Of a DNA stretch of 64,000 bases, positions 47,674 through 56,334 are shown piece after piece. Location: assembly GCF_003626535.1 (NCBI RefSeq), contig NZ_RBAL01000025.1, positions 28,527 through 92,526 on the forward strand, given 5' to 3'. The notes beneath the pieces are model-generated. The model was not told the origin of the DNA, ran no database searches, and worked only from the letters and a program-made list of their open reading frames with translations. A program made the translations under genes and the position numbers. Every line of letters starts with the position of its first letter. Position 1 is the first letter of the stretch. The stretch is from Streptomyces hoynatensis (lineage in GTDB: Bacteria > Actinomycetota > Actinomycetes > Streptomycetales > Streptomycetaceae).

Positions 47674-50600
47674 ATGTCCGTGCAAAGCCAGTCGGCGGCG
47701 TCGCACCGAACGGCCGCCCACCCAGAATTCCCGCAGCACGTCGTCACCGCCGTGCTCGTCTCGCACGACGGCGAACGCTGGCTTCCCGACGTCCTGACCG
47801 GCCTGTTCGGCCAGGACCGCCCGGTGCAGGACGTCATCGCCGCCGACACCGGCAGCGCCGACTCCTCCGCCGCCCTGGTCACCGAGGCCTTCGGCGCCGA
47901 GCGCGTGCTCCACCTCGCCCGCCGCACCGGTTTCGGCACCGCAGTCGCCGAGGCCGCCCGCACCGCGCCGGTGCTCACGCCGGACGACCTGCCCTACCTC
48001 AAGCGGCCCCCGGCCTGGGACCCCGTCACCCGCACCTGGGACAACAGCGCCTACGACCTTCCCGAGCTCCCCTTCGGCGAGCCCGTCCACTGGCTGTGGC
48101 TGCTCCACGACGACTCGGCCCCCGAGCCCGACGCCCTCAGGGAACTGCTGCGCCAGGCCGACGCCAGCCCCTCCGCCACCATCATCGGCGCCAAGCTCCT
48201 CGGCTGGTACGACCGCAGGCAGCTCCTGGAGGTCGGCGTCTCCGTGGCCAACAGCGGCCGCCGCTGGACCGGCCTCGACCGCCGCGAGCAGGACCAGGGC
48301 CAGCACGACCAGATCAGGCCCGTGCTGTCCGTCTCCACCGCCGGCATGCTCATCCGCCGCGACGTCTTCGAGAGCCTCGGCGGCTTCGACCGCCGCCTGC
48401 CGCTGATGCGCGACGACGTCGACCTGTGCTGGCGCGCCCAGACCGCCGGCCACCGGGTCCTCGTCGCCCCGCTCGCCGCCCTCAGGCACGCCGAGGCCGC
48501 CTCGCGCGAGCGCCGCGCCATCGACTGCGCCGGGCGCCTCGGCGGCAGCCCGCACCGCGTGGACAAGGCCGCCGCCGCCTACGCCCTGCTCGTCAACGCC
48601 CGCGGGCGCGTGCTGCCCTGGGTCCTGTTCCGGCTGGTCCTCGGCACGCTCCTGCGCGTCCTCGCCTACCTGGTGGGCAAGGTCCCAGGCCGCGCCCTCG
48701 ACGAGGCCGCCGGCCTGCTGGCCACCCTGCTGCGCCCCGGCCGCCTGCTCTCCGCCCGCCGCAGCCGCAGACGCACCGCCGACCCGCACACCGACCCCAA
48801 GGAGCTGCGCCCGCTCTTCCCGCCGGCCGGCGCCACCATCCGCACCACCGTCGAACAGGTCGTCAGCAACCTCACCGGCCGCTCCGAGCCCGCCTCCGCC
48901 TCCACCGGCAGGCACGGCGGCGCCGTCGAGTCGGGGCCGACCGACGACGAGGCGGAGGACCTCCAGGTCGAGCAGTTCGCGCGGCTGCGCCGCCTGGTGC
49001 GCCGCCCCGGGCCGATGCTCTTCCTCGCCCTGCTGCTCACCTCCCTCCTCGCCTGCCGTGACCTCATCGGCGCGGGCGCCCTCTCCGGCGGCGCCCTGCT
49101 GCCCGCCCCGGCCGACCCGGGCGGCCTGTGGGACCGCTACCTCGCGGACTGGCAGCCCATCGGCACCGGCGGCACCGAGACGGGACCCCCGTACCTGGCC
49201 TTCCTCGGCCTGCTCTCCACGCTGCTGCTCGGCCACACCGGGCTCGCCATGACCCTGCTGCTCGTCGCCTCGGTCCCGCTGGCCGGCGCGAGCGCCTACT
49301 TCACCTCGCGGCCGCTGGTCATGTCCCGGCTGCTGCGCGCCTGGGGCAGCGTCGCCTACGCCTTCCTGCCCGCCGTCACCGGCGCCCTGGCCGGCGGCCG
49401 GATCGGCACCGCGGTGCTCGCCGTGCTGCTGCCCCCGCTCGCCCGCTGCGCCGTCACCGCCGCCGGGTACGCCGCGGAGAACGGCCGCGGCCCCTGGCGC
49501 GCGGCGTGGGCCAGCGCCCTGCTGCTGACCGTCTGCACCGCGTTCACCCCGATCGTGTGGCCGATGGCCGTGCTGCTCGCGCTCTTCGCGGTGGCCTTCC
49601 CGCTGCGGCCCGCGCCCGGCGTGGTCCGGGCCAAGGCGCTGCGGTTCGCCGCCCTGCTGCTCACCCCGTTCCTCCTGCTCGGCTCCTGGTCCTGGTCGGC
49701 GCTGCTCAGCCCCTCCGACGTCGTGCGCGAGGCCGGCCTGCCCTTCGACACCGGCCGCAGCAGCGCGTTCGAGCTGCTCAACCTCAACCCCGGCGGCCCC
49801 GGCACCCCCGGCACCTGGCTGCTGGTCGGGCTGCTGCTCGCGGCGCTCGGCGCCCTGCTGCGCGCCGAGCGGCGGCTGGCCATCCTGACCGCCTGGGCCG
49901 TCGCCGTGGCCGGCCTCGTCTTCGCCGTCTGGTCGGACGACGAGCACTGGGCCGGCCCGGCCTCGCTGGTCTACGGCATCGGCCTGCTGTGCGCCGCGGT
50001 CCTCGGCGCCGACGGCGCCCGCTACCGCGTCGCCGCCCGCAACTTCGGCTGGCGGCAGCCCGTCGCGGTCGCGGTCGCGGGCGCCGCCGCCGTCGGCCCG
50101 CTGCTCGTCGCCGCCGGCTGGGTGCTGGGCGGCGCGGACGGCCCGCTGGAGCGGAGCGACCCCACCCAGGTGCCCGCCTTCGTCGCCGAGGAGAGCAGCA
50201 CCGGCGACCAGGCCCGCACCCTGGTGCTGGCCGGCGAGGGGGAGAGCGAGGACGGCCCGGCCGAGCACGTCAGCTACACCCTGGTCCGCGGCTCGGGCGC
50301 CAGGCTCGGCGACGCGGACCTGGCCCAGACGATGGGCGAGGACAGCGAGCTGACGAAGGCCGTCGGCGACCTCGTCGCCGGCTCGGGCGCCGACCAGACC
50401 GCCGTGATGGCGGGCTACGCGATCCGCTACATCCTGGTCCAGGACGGCTCCCCGCCCGGCCTGCACCAGGTGCTCGACACCACGCCGGGGCTCCAGCGCC
50501 TCAGCCAGGAGGACGGCAGCGCCCTGTGGCGGGTGGACCGCGAGGTCTCCCGCGTCATGGTCCTGCCCCCCGAGGGCGCCGAGGAGGCGGCCGGAGCGGA

Positions 50601-51537
50601 AGCCGGGGAAGCCGAAGAAGGCCAAGAAGGCGGGGCAGCCGGGGAAGGCGGCGAAGGCGGCGAAGGCACGGGCAACGCCGGGCAGGGCGAGGAGGGTTCC
50701 GGCGGCGCCCAGGGCGGCGCCGAGCCCGTGGCGATCCCGGCCGGCGCCGTCGAGGTGCACGCCGACCTGCCGGAGGGGCCCGAGGGCCGCACGCTGCGGC
50801 TGGCCGACGCCGCCGCCGAGGGCTGGCACGCCACCCTGGACGGCAGGCCGCTGACCCCCATCACCGTGGACGGCTGGGCGCAGGGCTTCGAACTCCCCGC
50901 GGGCGGCGGCCGGCTCGACGTGGTCCACGAGACCTCGGGCGGCCACACCCTGTGGGTGTGGCTCCAGGGCTTCGGGCTGCTCGTGCTGTGCGTCCTCGCG
51001 CTGCCCGGCCGCCGCCGCGAACTCGACGACGACCTGCCGGAGGCGGAGCTCGCGGGCGCCGTCCCGCAGGGCCGCCGGGCCCGCCGCCAGGCCGCCGCCG
51101 GCACCGGCCCGGCCGAGCCGGGCCCGGGTGCCCCCGCGGAGGGCGCTGCGGGCGAGCAGCCGCCCCGGCTGCCGCCCGAACCCCCGGGCGTGCCACCGCA
51201 GTTCGAGCCGGCGGACGCCTCGGCCCCGTACGAGCCGGCCCCCGTGCCCCCGCAGTACGACCCCACGAACGCGCCGCCGCCCTACGAGCCCGAGCCCACC
51301 GGGCAGGGCCAGTGGGCCCCCGCTGACCAGCCCTACGCGGGCGGGTACGAGGGCGGGTACGGCGCGCCGGAGCCGTACGGCGACGCGGGCGGCGACTCCG
51401 GCGGCTACTACCAGGAGGACCCGTCGATCCCCCGGCAGACCTACGGCGGCTGGGAGGAGAACGGCTACGACCAGCAGCGGTACGGGACGCCGTACGACTA
51501 TCCGAACGACTACGGCGACGGGAGCGAGCAGCGGTGA
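47674..51537 (+). CDS. Giant bifunctional GT2 glycosyltransferase / polytopic membrane protein
   Basis: A 1287-residue protein. Residues ~20-290 are a GT2 domain (VTAVLVSHDGERWLPDVLTGL, ADTGSADSSAALV, WLWLLHDDSAPEPDAL with the DxD-like pair, STAGMLIRRDVFESLGGFDRRLPLMRDDVDLCWRAQTAG). Residues ~440-880 hold about a dozen membrane helices. A large extracytoplasmic region (~880-1080) with an inserted Glu/Gly-rich stretch follows, then a last helix (LWVWLQGFGLLVLCVLALPG) and a ~190-residue Pro/Tyr/Gly-rich tail. Such proteins are thought to build cell-surface polysaccharide. The ATG lacks a ribosome-binding site. The stop overlaps the DUF5719 gene start (GTGA). Confidence 0.9.
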   Translation: MSVQSQSAASHRTAAHPEFPQHVVTAVLVSHDGERWLPDVLTGLFGQDRPVQDVIAADTGSADSSAALVTEAFGAERVLHLARRTGFGTAVAEAARTAPVLTPDDLPYLKRPPAWDPVTRTWDNSAYDLPELPFGEPVHWLWLLHDDSAPEPDALRELLRQADASPSATIIGAKLLGWYDRRQLLEVGVSVANSGRRWTGLDRREQDQGQHDQIRPVLSVSTAGMLIRRDVFESLGGFDRRLPLMRDDVDLCWRAQTAGHRVLVAPLAALRHAEAASRERRAIDCAGRLGGSPHRVDKAAAAYALLVNARGRVLPWVLFRLVLGTLLRVLAYLVGKVPGRALDEAAGLLATLLRPGRLLSARRSRRRTADPHTDPKELRPLFPPAGATIRTTVEQVVSNLTGRSEPASASTGRHGGAVESGPTDDEAEDLQVEQFARLRRLVRRPGPMLFLALLLTSLLACRDLIGAGALSGGALLPAPADPGGLWDRYLADWQPIGTGGTETGPPYLAFLGLLSTLLLGHTGLAMTLLLVASVPLAGASAYFTSRPLVMSRLLRAWGSVAYAFLPAVTGALAGGRIGTAVLAVLLPPLARCAVTAAGYAAENGRGPWRAAWASALLLTVCTAFTPIVWPMAVLLALFAVAFPLRPAPGVVRAKALRFAALLLTPFLLLGSWSWSALLSPSDVVREAGLPFDTGRSSAFELLNLNPGGPGTPGTWLLVGLLLAALGALLRAERRLAILTAWAVAVAGLVFAVWSDDEHWAGPASLVYGIGLLCAAVLGADGARYRVAARNFGWRQPVAVAVAGAAAVGPLLVAAGWVLGGADGPLERSDPTQVPAFVAEESSTGDQARTLVLAGEGESEDGPAEHVSYTLVRGSGARLGDADLAQTMGEDSELTKAVGDLVAGSGADQTAVMAGYAIRYILVQDGSPPGLHQVLDTTPGLQRLSQEDGSALWRVDREVSRVMVLPPEGAEEAAGAEAGEAEEGQEGGAAGEGGEGGEGTGNAGQGEEGSGGAQGGAEPVAIPAGAVEVHADLPEGPEGRTLRLADAAAEGWHATLDGRPLTPITVDGWAQGFELPAGGGRLDVVHETSGGHTLWVWLQGFGLLVLCVLALPGRRRELDDDLPEAELAGAVPQGRRARRQAAAGTGPAEPGPGAPAEGAAGEQPPRLPPEPPGVPPQFEPADASAPYEPAPVPPQYDPTNAPPPYEPEPTGQGQWAPADQPYAGGYEGGYGAPEPYGDAGGDSGGYYQEDPSIPRQTYGGWEENGYDQQRYGTPYDYPNDYGDGSEQR

Positions 51538-53180
51538 ACCGCGCGACCTTGTCCCTGCTGATCACTCTCGGCGTGCTCGCCGCGATCACGGGCTTCGCCA
51601 CCCTCCGCCCCGACGACAGCGAGGTCCACACCCTCGTGCAGGACCTGCCGCGGCCCGTCGAGCGCTCCACGCTGACCTGCCCACGGCCGACGGCCGCCGA
51701 GTCGGCGACCACCTGGTACACCGGGTACACGCCCCCGAGCGACCCGGTGCCCGAGGTGGAGGAGGGGGAGCAGGCCGGCAGCGCCGACCTGCTGCCGGCC
51801 CCCGTCTACAGCCCCGCCACCGACCTCCCCTCCGACGAGGCCGGAGACGAGGACACCGGCGCGGGCGAGGACGGCGGGGACGGCGGCGACTCCGACGGCG
51901 GCGACTCGGACGGCGGCGACTCCGACGACGAGGCCGACGACGCGGGCGGGGACGGCGGCTCGGACGCGGCGGAGTCCACGGAGCCGGTCCTCTCGCTCGA
52001 GCAGCCGGGACGGCCGGTCACCGTCGACGTGGAGGACGGCGAGGAGCCCGGCCTCAGCGGGACCGCCGAGGAGTCCTTCGCCCCCGGCTGGACCGTCCAG
52101 CAGACCACCCGGGTCGACGCGGGCCCAGGCCGCGGCCTGCTCGGCACCGCCTGCCAGACCCCCGACACCCAGTTCTGGTTCGCCGGGGCGAGCACCGCGG
52201 ACAACCGCCACGACTACGTCCACCTCACCAACCCCGACGACGCGGCCACCGTCGTGGACATCGAGCTCTACGGCCCCGAGGGCAAGCTGGACTCGGACCT
52301 CGGCGAGGGCATCGCCGTCCCCGCCCACCGCACCGTCCCGGTCCGCCTCTCCACCCTCACCGCCGAGCCGCAGCCCGACCTGGCCGTGCAGGTCACCGCC
52401 CGCACCGGCCGCATCGGGGCCGAGATCGAGGCCGTGGACGAGGAGCTCGGCGCCGACTGGCTCAACCCGGTCACCGCCCCGGAGGGCCGCGTGGTCCTCC
52501 CCGGCATCCCCGCGAACGCGGAGGCGGTGCGGCTGGTGGCGTTCGCGCCCGGCGACGAGGACATCACCCTCGACGTCGGCCTGGCAGGACCCACCGGCAC
52601 CATCACCCCCGCGGGCAACGAGACCGTCTCGCTGCACGCCGGCACCGTCACCGCCGTCGACCTGGGCAACCTCACCCAGGGCGACGCCGGCTCGCTGATC
52701 CTCACCCCCGCCGAGGGCTCGGGCGCCGGGCGCGTCGTCGCCGCCGTGCAGGTCGCGGGCGTCGGCGACGGGGCCCAGTCCGGCGACCTGGCGTTCGTCC
52801 CGGCCGCCCCGCCCGTCGAGGACCGCGCCACCGCCTCGGGCAACATCGCCTCCGGCACCACCCTCGCGCTCACCGCCCCGGACGAGGCGGTGGAGGTGGA
52901 GGTCACCGTCTCGGCCGGGGCCGGCGGCGGCGAGCCGGTCACCGAGAGCTACACGGTGGACGGCAGGACCACCATGGCGATCCAGCCCGAGCTCCCCGAC
53001 TCCACGGAGGGCTCCTTCGCGCTCACCGTCACCACCTCGGGCGGCCCCCTCTACGCCGCCCGCACCCTGCTCATGGGGGACGAGGACGCGCCCACCTTCA
53101 CCGTCCAGACCCTCCCCGACGACCACTCCGCGGTCGCGGTCCCGGACACCGCCCAGGACCTCTCGGTGCTCACCGACTGA
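51534..53180 (+). CDS. DUF5719-family envelope protein
   Basis: A 548-residue exported, membrane-anchored protein coupled by a GTGA overlap to the giant glycosyltransferase. One N-terminal hydrophobic segment (LSLLITLGVLAAITGFATL) is an anchor or signal. An Asp/Gly/Ser-rich acidic insert (residues ~100-145, repeated GDSDGG) separates it from a beta-sheet-rich region (~185-548) with DNRHDYVHLTNPDDAATVVDIELYGPEG and repeated immunoglobulin-like strands. Function is unknown; the coupling suggests a partner of the glycosyltransferase outside the membrane. Confidence 0.85.
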   Translation: MNRATLSLLITLGVLAAITGFATLRPDDSEVHTLVQDLPRPVERSTLTCPRPTAAESATTWYTGYTPPSDPVPEVEEGEQAGSADLLPAPVYSPATDLPSDEAGDEDTGAGEDGGDGGDSDGGDSDGGDSDDEADDAGGDGGSDAAESTEPVLSLEQPGRPVTVDVEDGEEPGLSGTAEESFAPGWTVQQTTRVDAGPGRGLLGTACQTPDTQFWFAGASTADNRHDYVHLTNPDDAATVVDIELYGPEGKLDSDLGEGIAVPAHRTVPVRLSTLTAEPQPDLAVQVTARTGRIGAEIEAVDEELGADWLNPVTAPEGRVVLPGIPANAEAVRLVAFAPGDEDITLDVGLAGPTGTITPAGNETVSLHAGTVTAVDLGNLTQGDAGSLILTPAEGSGAGRVVAAVQVAGVGDGAQSGDLAFVPAAPPVEDRATASGNIASGTTLALTAPDEAVEVEVTVSAGAGGGEPVTESYTVDGRTTMAIQPELPDSTEGSFALTVTTSGGPLYAARTLLMGDEDAPTFTVQTLPDDHSAVAVPDTAQDLSVLTD

Positions 53181-53187
53181 GGCGCCT

Positions 53188-53224
53188 GGCCCGGCCGGCG
53201 CGCCCCCCGTGCCCCGGCCGGGCC
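53188..53224. terminator. Bidirectional hairpin between DUF5719 and zincin-like genes
   Basis: A perfect 11-bp inverted repeat (GGCCCGGCCGG at 53188-53198 and CCGGCCGGGCC at 53214-53224) with a 15-nt loop, between two convergent genes. Confidence 0.7.
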
Positions 53225-53259
53225 CCGGCGCACGCGGCCCAGGGCCGGGAGCGCGGGGC

Positions 53260-53730
53260 CTACTCCTCGCCGTACTTGGGGTCGACCGACTCCGGCGCGA
53301 GGCCGAGCAGTTCCGCGGCCTGTTCCACCACGACTTCGTGCACGAGCTGGGCGCACTCGTCGCGGTCCCTGCTGCGCAGCTCGACGGGCCTGCGGTAGAC
53401 CACGATCCTGGCCGGCCTGCCCGGCCGGGCCCGGAACACCCCGCCGAGCGGCACGGCGTCGGGCCCGTCGAGGCCCCGCCCCTCGCCCTCGCGGGGCAGC
53501 GGCGGCACCTCCTGCACGCCGAAGTCCACGCCGGCCAGCTGCGGCAGGCGGCGGCGCAGCCGCTCGGCCGAGTCGTGCACCAGGGAGCCGAACGTGTCCG
53601 CCCGGCTCACCGCGAGGGGCACCTGCGGCGGCGCCACGGGTCCGCGCATGCCGCGGCCGTGCCGGTCCCGGTGCCGATGCCGGCCGGCCGGGCCCGAGGC
53701 GGCCGGGGGAACGCTGCTGGGTTTGTCCAT
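53260..53730 (-). CDS. Zincin-like metallopeptidase-family protein with an incomplete HExxH
   Basis: A 156-residue protein of the PF06262 (zincin-like) family. The N-terminal ~40 residues are His/Arg-rich and disordered. The conserved part runs FGSLVHDSAERLRRRLPQLAGVDFGVQEVPPLP and ARIVVYRRPVELRSRDRDECAQLVHEVVVEQAAELLGL, ending ESVDPKYGEE. Where classical members have HExxH this one has HEVVV: the second metal-binding His is absent, so it may be non-catalytic. The ATG at 53730 has GGAGG upstream; a TTG one codon earlier is unlikely. Confidence 0.85.
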   Translation of the reverse strand: MDKPSSVPPAASGPAGRHRHRDRHGRGMRGPVAPPQVPLAVSRADTFGSLVHDSAERLRRRLPQLAGVDFGVQEVPPLPREGEGRGLDGPDAVPLGGVFRARPGRPARIVVYRRPVELRSRDRDECAQLVHEVVVEQAAELLGLAPESVDPKYGEE

Positions 53731-53968
53731 CAACCTCCGACCTTAGATGACTGGAGCCTCCCCGGTCAGAACGCCCGCCACGCCAGGACCCGGGAACCAC
53801 GGCGCGCCACCGGGCGGACTTCCGGGGGACCCCGGCGCGAACCCCCGGGCGATCTCCCGGGCGATCTCCGGCGAATCCGTACACTGCGGGCGCCGCGCGG
53901 CGACACGGTGGGGTGACGCTGCCAAGAGTCGTCGCGGCCCGCTCAGGAGTGCGGTACGGTCCAACATC

Positions 53969-54364
53969 GTGAGTCCCGTCCGTCGCTGTTCGCGCACCGC
54001 GTGCGGTCGCCCCGCCGTGGCCACGCTCACGTATGTCTACGCGGACTCCACGGCCGTTCTGGGCCCGCTCGCCACCTACGCCGAGCCGCACTGCTACGAC
54101 CTGTGCGCCGAACACTCCGAGCGGCTGACCGCCCCCCGCGGCTGGGAGGTCGTGCGGCTCGCCGTCGACCCCGCCGCCGTCCGGCCGAGCGGCGACGACC
54201 TGGAGGCGCTCGCCGACGCCGTCCGCGAGGCCGCCCGCACCCCGCCGCCCCGCCCGGACCAGCGGCCGGGCGGCCAGGGGCGCCCGGGGCCGCCCGAGGG
54301 CGCCGACCCCATGGAGGTCGCCCGCCGCGGCCACCTCCGCATCCTGCGTTCCCCGGAGCCGTAA
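53969..54364 (+). CDS. DUF3499-family protein
   Basis: A 131-residue actinobacterial protein. Conserved features are VRRCSRTACGRPAVATLTYVYADSTAVLGPLATYAEPHCYDLCAEHSERLTAPRGWEVVRL, with Cys9, Cys14 and a later Cys-x3-Cys plus His that could bind zinc. The C-terminus is Pro-rich and ends RRGHLRILRSPEP. Function unknown. The GTG start lacks a nearby ribosome-binding site, and TACGGT (53955-53960) lies 8 nt before it, so it is probably leaderless. It precedes manB by 86 bp, as is usual in streptomycetes. Confidence 0.88.
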   Translation: MSPVRRCSRTACGRPAVATLTYVYADSTAVLGPLATYAEPHCYDLCAEHSERLTAPRGWEVVRLAVDPAAVRPSGDDLEALADAVREAARTPPPRPDQRPGGQGRPGPPEGADPMEVARRGHLRILRSPEP

Positions 54365-54450
54365 CCTCCGGCCGGTACAGTTGACGGGCGCTTTTCGACG
54401 GCTTTCGACAGCACTGCCCATCATCGCCACCTCCAGACAAGGGGTCAGCC

Positions 54451-55815
54451 GTGCCGGACCTGTCGCACATTGTGAAGGCCTACGACGTACGCGGTGTGGT
54501 TCCCGACCAGTGGGACGAACGCCTGGCCGAGCTCTTCGGGGCGGCGTTCGTGCAGGTCAGCGGCGCGAAAGCGCTGGTCATCGGCCACGATATGCGGCCC
54601 TCGTCGCCCGGCCTCTCACGCGCCTTCGGCCGCGGGGCCGTCGGCCGCGGCGCGGACGTCACCGAGATCGGCCTGTGCTCCACCGACGAGCTCTACTACG
54701 CCAGCGGCGCCCTCGACATGGCGGGCGCGATGTTCACCGCGAGCCACAACCCCGCCCGCTACAACGGCATCAAGATGTGCCGTGCGGGCGCCAGGCCCGT
54801 CGGGCAGGACAGCGGGCTCGCCGAGATCCGCGCCCTGGTGGAGGAGTGGGCCGAGCGCCCCGATGCCGCCCCCGCCCCGGTCGCTGGGCCAGGCACCGTG
54901 CAGCGCCGCGACGTGCTGCCCGGCTACGCCGCCCACCTGCGTTCCCTGGTCGACCTGAGCGCGATCCGCCCCCTGAAGGTCGTGGTGGACGCCGGCAACG
55001 GCATGGGAGGGCACACGATCCCGACCGTGTTCGAGGGCCTGCCGCTCCAGGTGACCGAGATGTACTTCGCACTCGACGGCACCTTCCCGAACCACGAGGC
55101 CAACCCGCTCAACCCGGAGAACATCGTGGACCTCCAGGCCCGGGTCAGGTCCACCGACGCCGACCTCGGCCTGGCCTTCGACGGGGACGCCGACCGCTGC
55201 TTCGTCGTCGACGAACGCGGCGAGCCGGTCTCGCCCTCCGCGATCACCGCGCTGGTCGCCGCCCGCGAACTCGCCAAGGCGCCGGGCTCGGCGATCATCC
55301 ACAACCTGATCACCTCCAGGTCCGTGCCCGAGGTGGTCAGGGAGAACGGCGGCACGCCCGTGCGCACCCGGGTGGGCCACTCGTTCATCAAGGCCGAGAT
55401 GGCCAGGACCGGCGCCATCTTCGGCGGCGAGCACTCGGCGCACTACTACTTCCGCGACTTCTGGAACGCGGACACCGGCATGCTCGCCGCCCTGCACGTC
55501 ATGGCCGCCCTCGGCGAGCAGGACAGGCCGCTGTCCGAACTCGTCGCCGCCTACGACCGCTACCCCTCGTCCGGCGAGATCAACAGCGAGGTGGACGACC
55601 AGGCGGCGCGCACCGCCGCCGTCAAGGCGGCCTTCGCCGACCGCCCCGGGACCACCGTCGACGAACTCGACGGCCTCACCGTGCAGGGGCCCGGCTGGTG
55701 GTTCAACCTGCGGCCCTCCAACACCGAGCCGCTGCTGCGCCTGAACATCGAGGCCGACGACGCCGCCACCGTCGACAAGCTGCGCGACGAGGTGCTCGGC
55801 ATCGTCAGGGGCTGA
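54451..55815 (+). CDS. manB: Phosphomannomutase (ManB / phosphoglucomutase family)
   Basis: Interconverts mannose-6-P and mannose-1-P for GDP-mannose and glycan synthesis. The phosphoserine loop is MFTASHNPARYNGIK (near residues 92-106), the metal loop is LAFDGDADRCFVVDE, the sugar-binding loop is FGGEHSAHYYF, and the phosphate-binding loop is RPSNTEPLLRLNIE. It has 454 residues, normal length. The GTG is preceded by AAGGGG. It heads a set (Trm112-like, SIS isomerase-like, manA) that supplies mannose phosphates. Confidence 0.95.
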   Translation: MPDLSHIVKAYDVRGVVPDQWDERLAELFGAAFVQVSGAKALVIGHDMRPSSPGLSRAFGRGAVGRGADVTEIGLCSTDELYYASGALDMAGAMFTASHNPARYNGIKMCRAGARPVGQDSGLAEIRALVEEWAERPDAAPAPVAGPGTVQRRDVLPGYAAHLRSLVDLSAIRPLKVVVDAGNGMGGHTIPTVFEGLPLQVTEMYFALDGTFPNHEANPLNPENIVDLQARVRSTDADLGLAFDGDADRCFVVDERGEPVSPSAITALVAARELAKAPGSAIIHNLITSRSVPEVVRENGGTPVRTRVGHSFIKAEMARTGAIFGGEHSAHYYFRDFWNADTGMLAALHVMAALGEQDRPLSELVAAYDRYPSSGEINSEVDDQAARTAAVKAAFADRPGTTVDELDGLTVQGPGWWFNLRPSNTEPLLRLNIEADDAATVDKLRDEVLGIVRG

Positions 55816-55856
55816 CCGCCCCGGGGGGCACCCCGCGGCCCCGCCGCCCCGCTCCG

Positions 55857-55900
55857 CCCGGGCGGTCCCGTGCGTCGGCCCGGGCGGTCTCCGTGCGCGG
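55857..55900. repeat. 22-bp imperfect tandem repeat after manB
   Basis: Two adjacent 22-bp units (55857-55878 and 55879-55900) match at 20 positions. They start 41 bp after the manB stop, in the 231-bp gap before the Trm112-like gene. Confidence 0.75.
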
Positions 55901-56046
55901 GCCGTGCGCGGCCGGGGCCGCCGGGTGCCCGGCCGCCCGGGCGCCCCGGCTCCCCGTGCCGGGGCGGCGGCCCTGCGGGTAGGGTGATCAGCGACCACAG
56001 CGCACGACAGCCCACGCGCACGTGCCACAGCCGCCGGAGGGACGCC

Positions 56047-56217
56047 ATGCCGCTCGTCGAAGCCGCCCTGCTGGAGATCCTCGCCTGCCCCGTGTGCCAC
56101 GCGCCGCTGCGCGAGGAGGGCCAGGAGCTGGTCTGCACCGGGGAGTCCTGCGGACTGGCCTACCCGGTGCAGGACGGCGTGCCCGTCCTCCTTGAGGACG
56201 AGGCGCGCAGGCCGTGA
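56047..56217 (+). CDS. Trm112-family small zinc-binding protein
   Basis: A 56-residue protein with the Trm112 pattern: LLEILACPVCHAPLREEGQELVCTGESCGLAYPVQDGVPVLLEDEA. Two Cys-x2-Cys-like pairs hold a zinc. In other organisms Trm112 proteins activate methyltransferases; in actinobacteria they lie between manB and manA for unknown reasons, as here. The ATG has CGGAGG upstream. Confidence 0.92.
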   Translation: MPLVEAALLEILACPVCHAPLREEGQELVCTGESCGLAYPVQDGVPVLLEDEARRP

Positions 56218-56334
56218 CCCGGCCGGGGCGCCCGAGTGCCGGCCGCGCCCCCGCGGCGCGCGGCATAGCGCCCGCCCGCCCGCCGCGCCGCGCGGGGGAC
56301 TCGCGCCCCCTCCCGGCGAGTTGAGGGAGCCCGC

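Noticed and set aside
47314..50946. A 1210-codon minus-strand open frame opposite the giant glycosyltransferase
   Set aside because: Low-complexity Gly/Ala/Arg composition and no motifs; the plus-strand gene has clear GT2 and membrane features.
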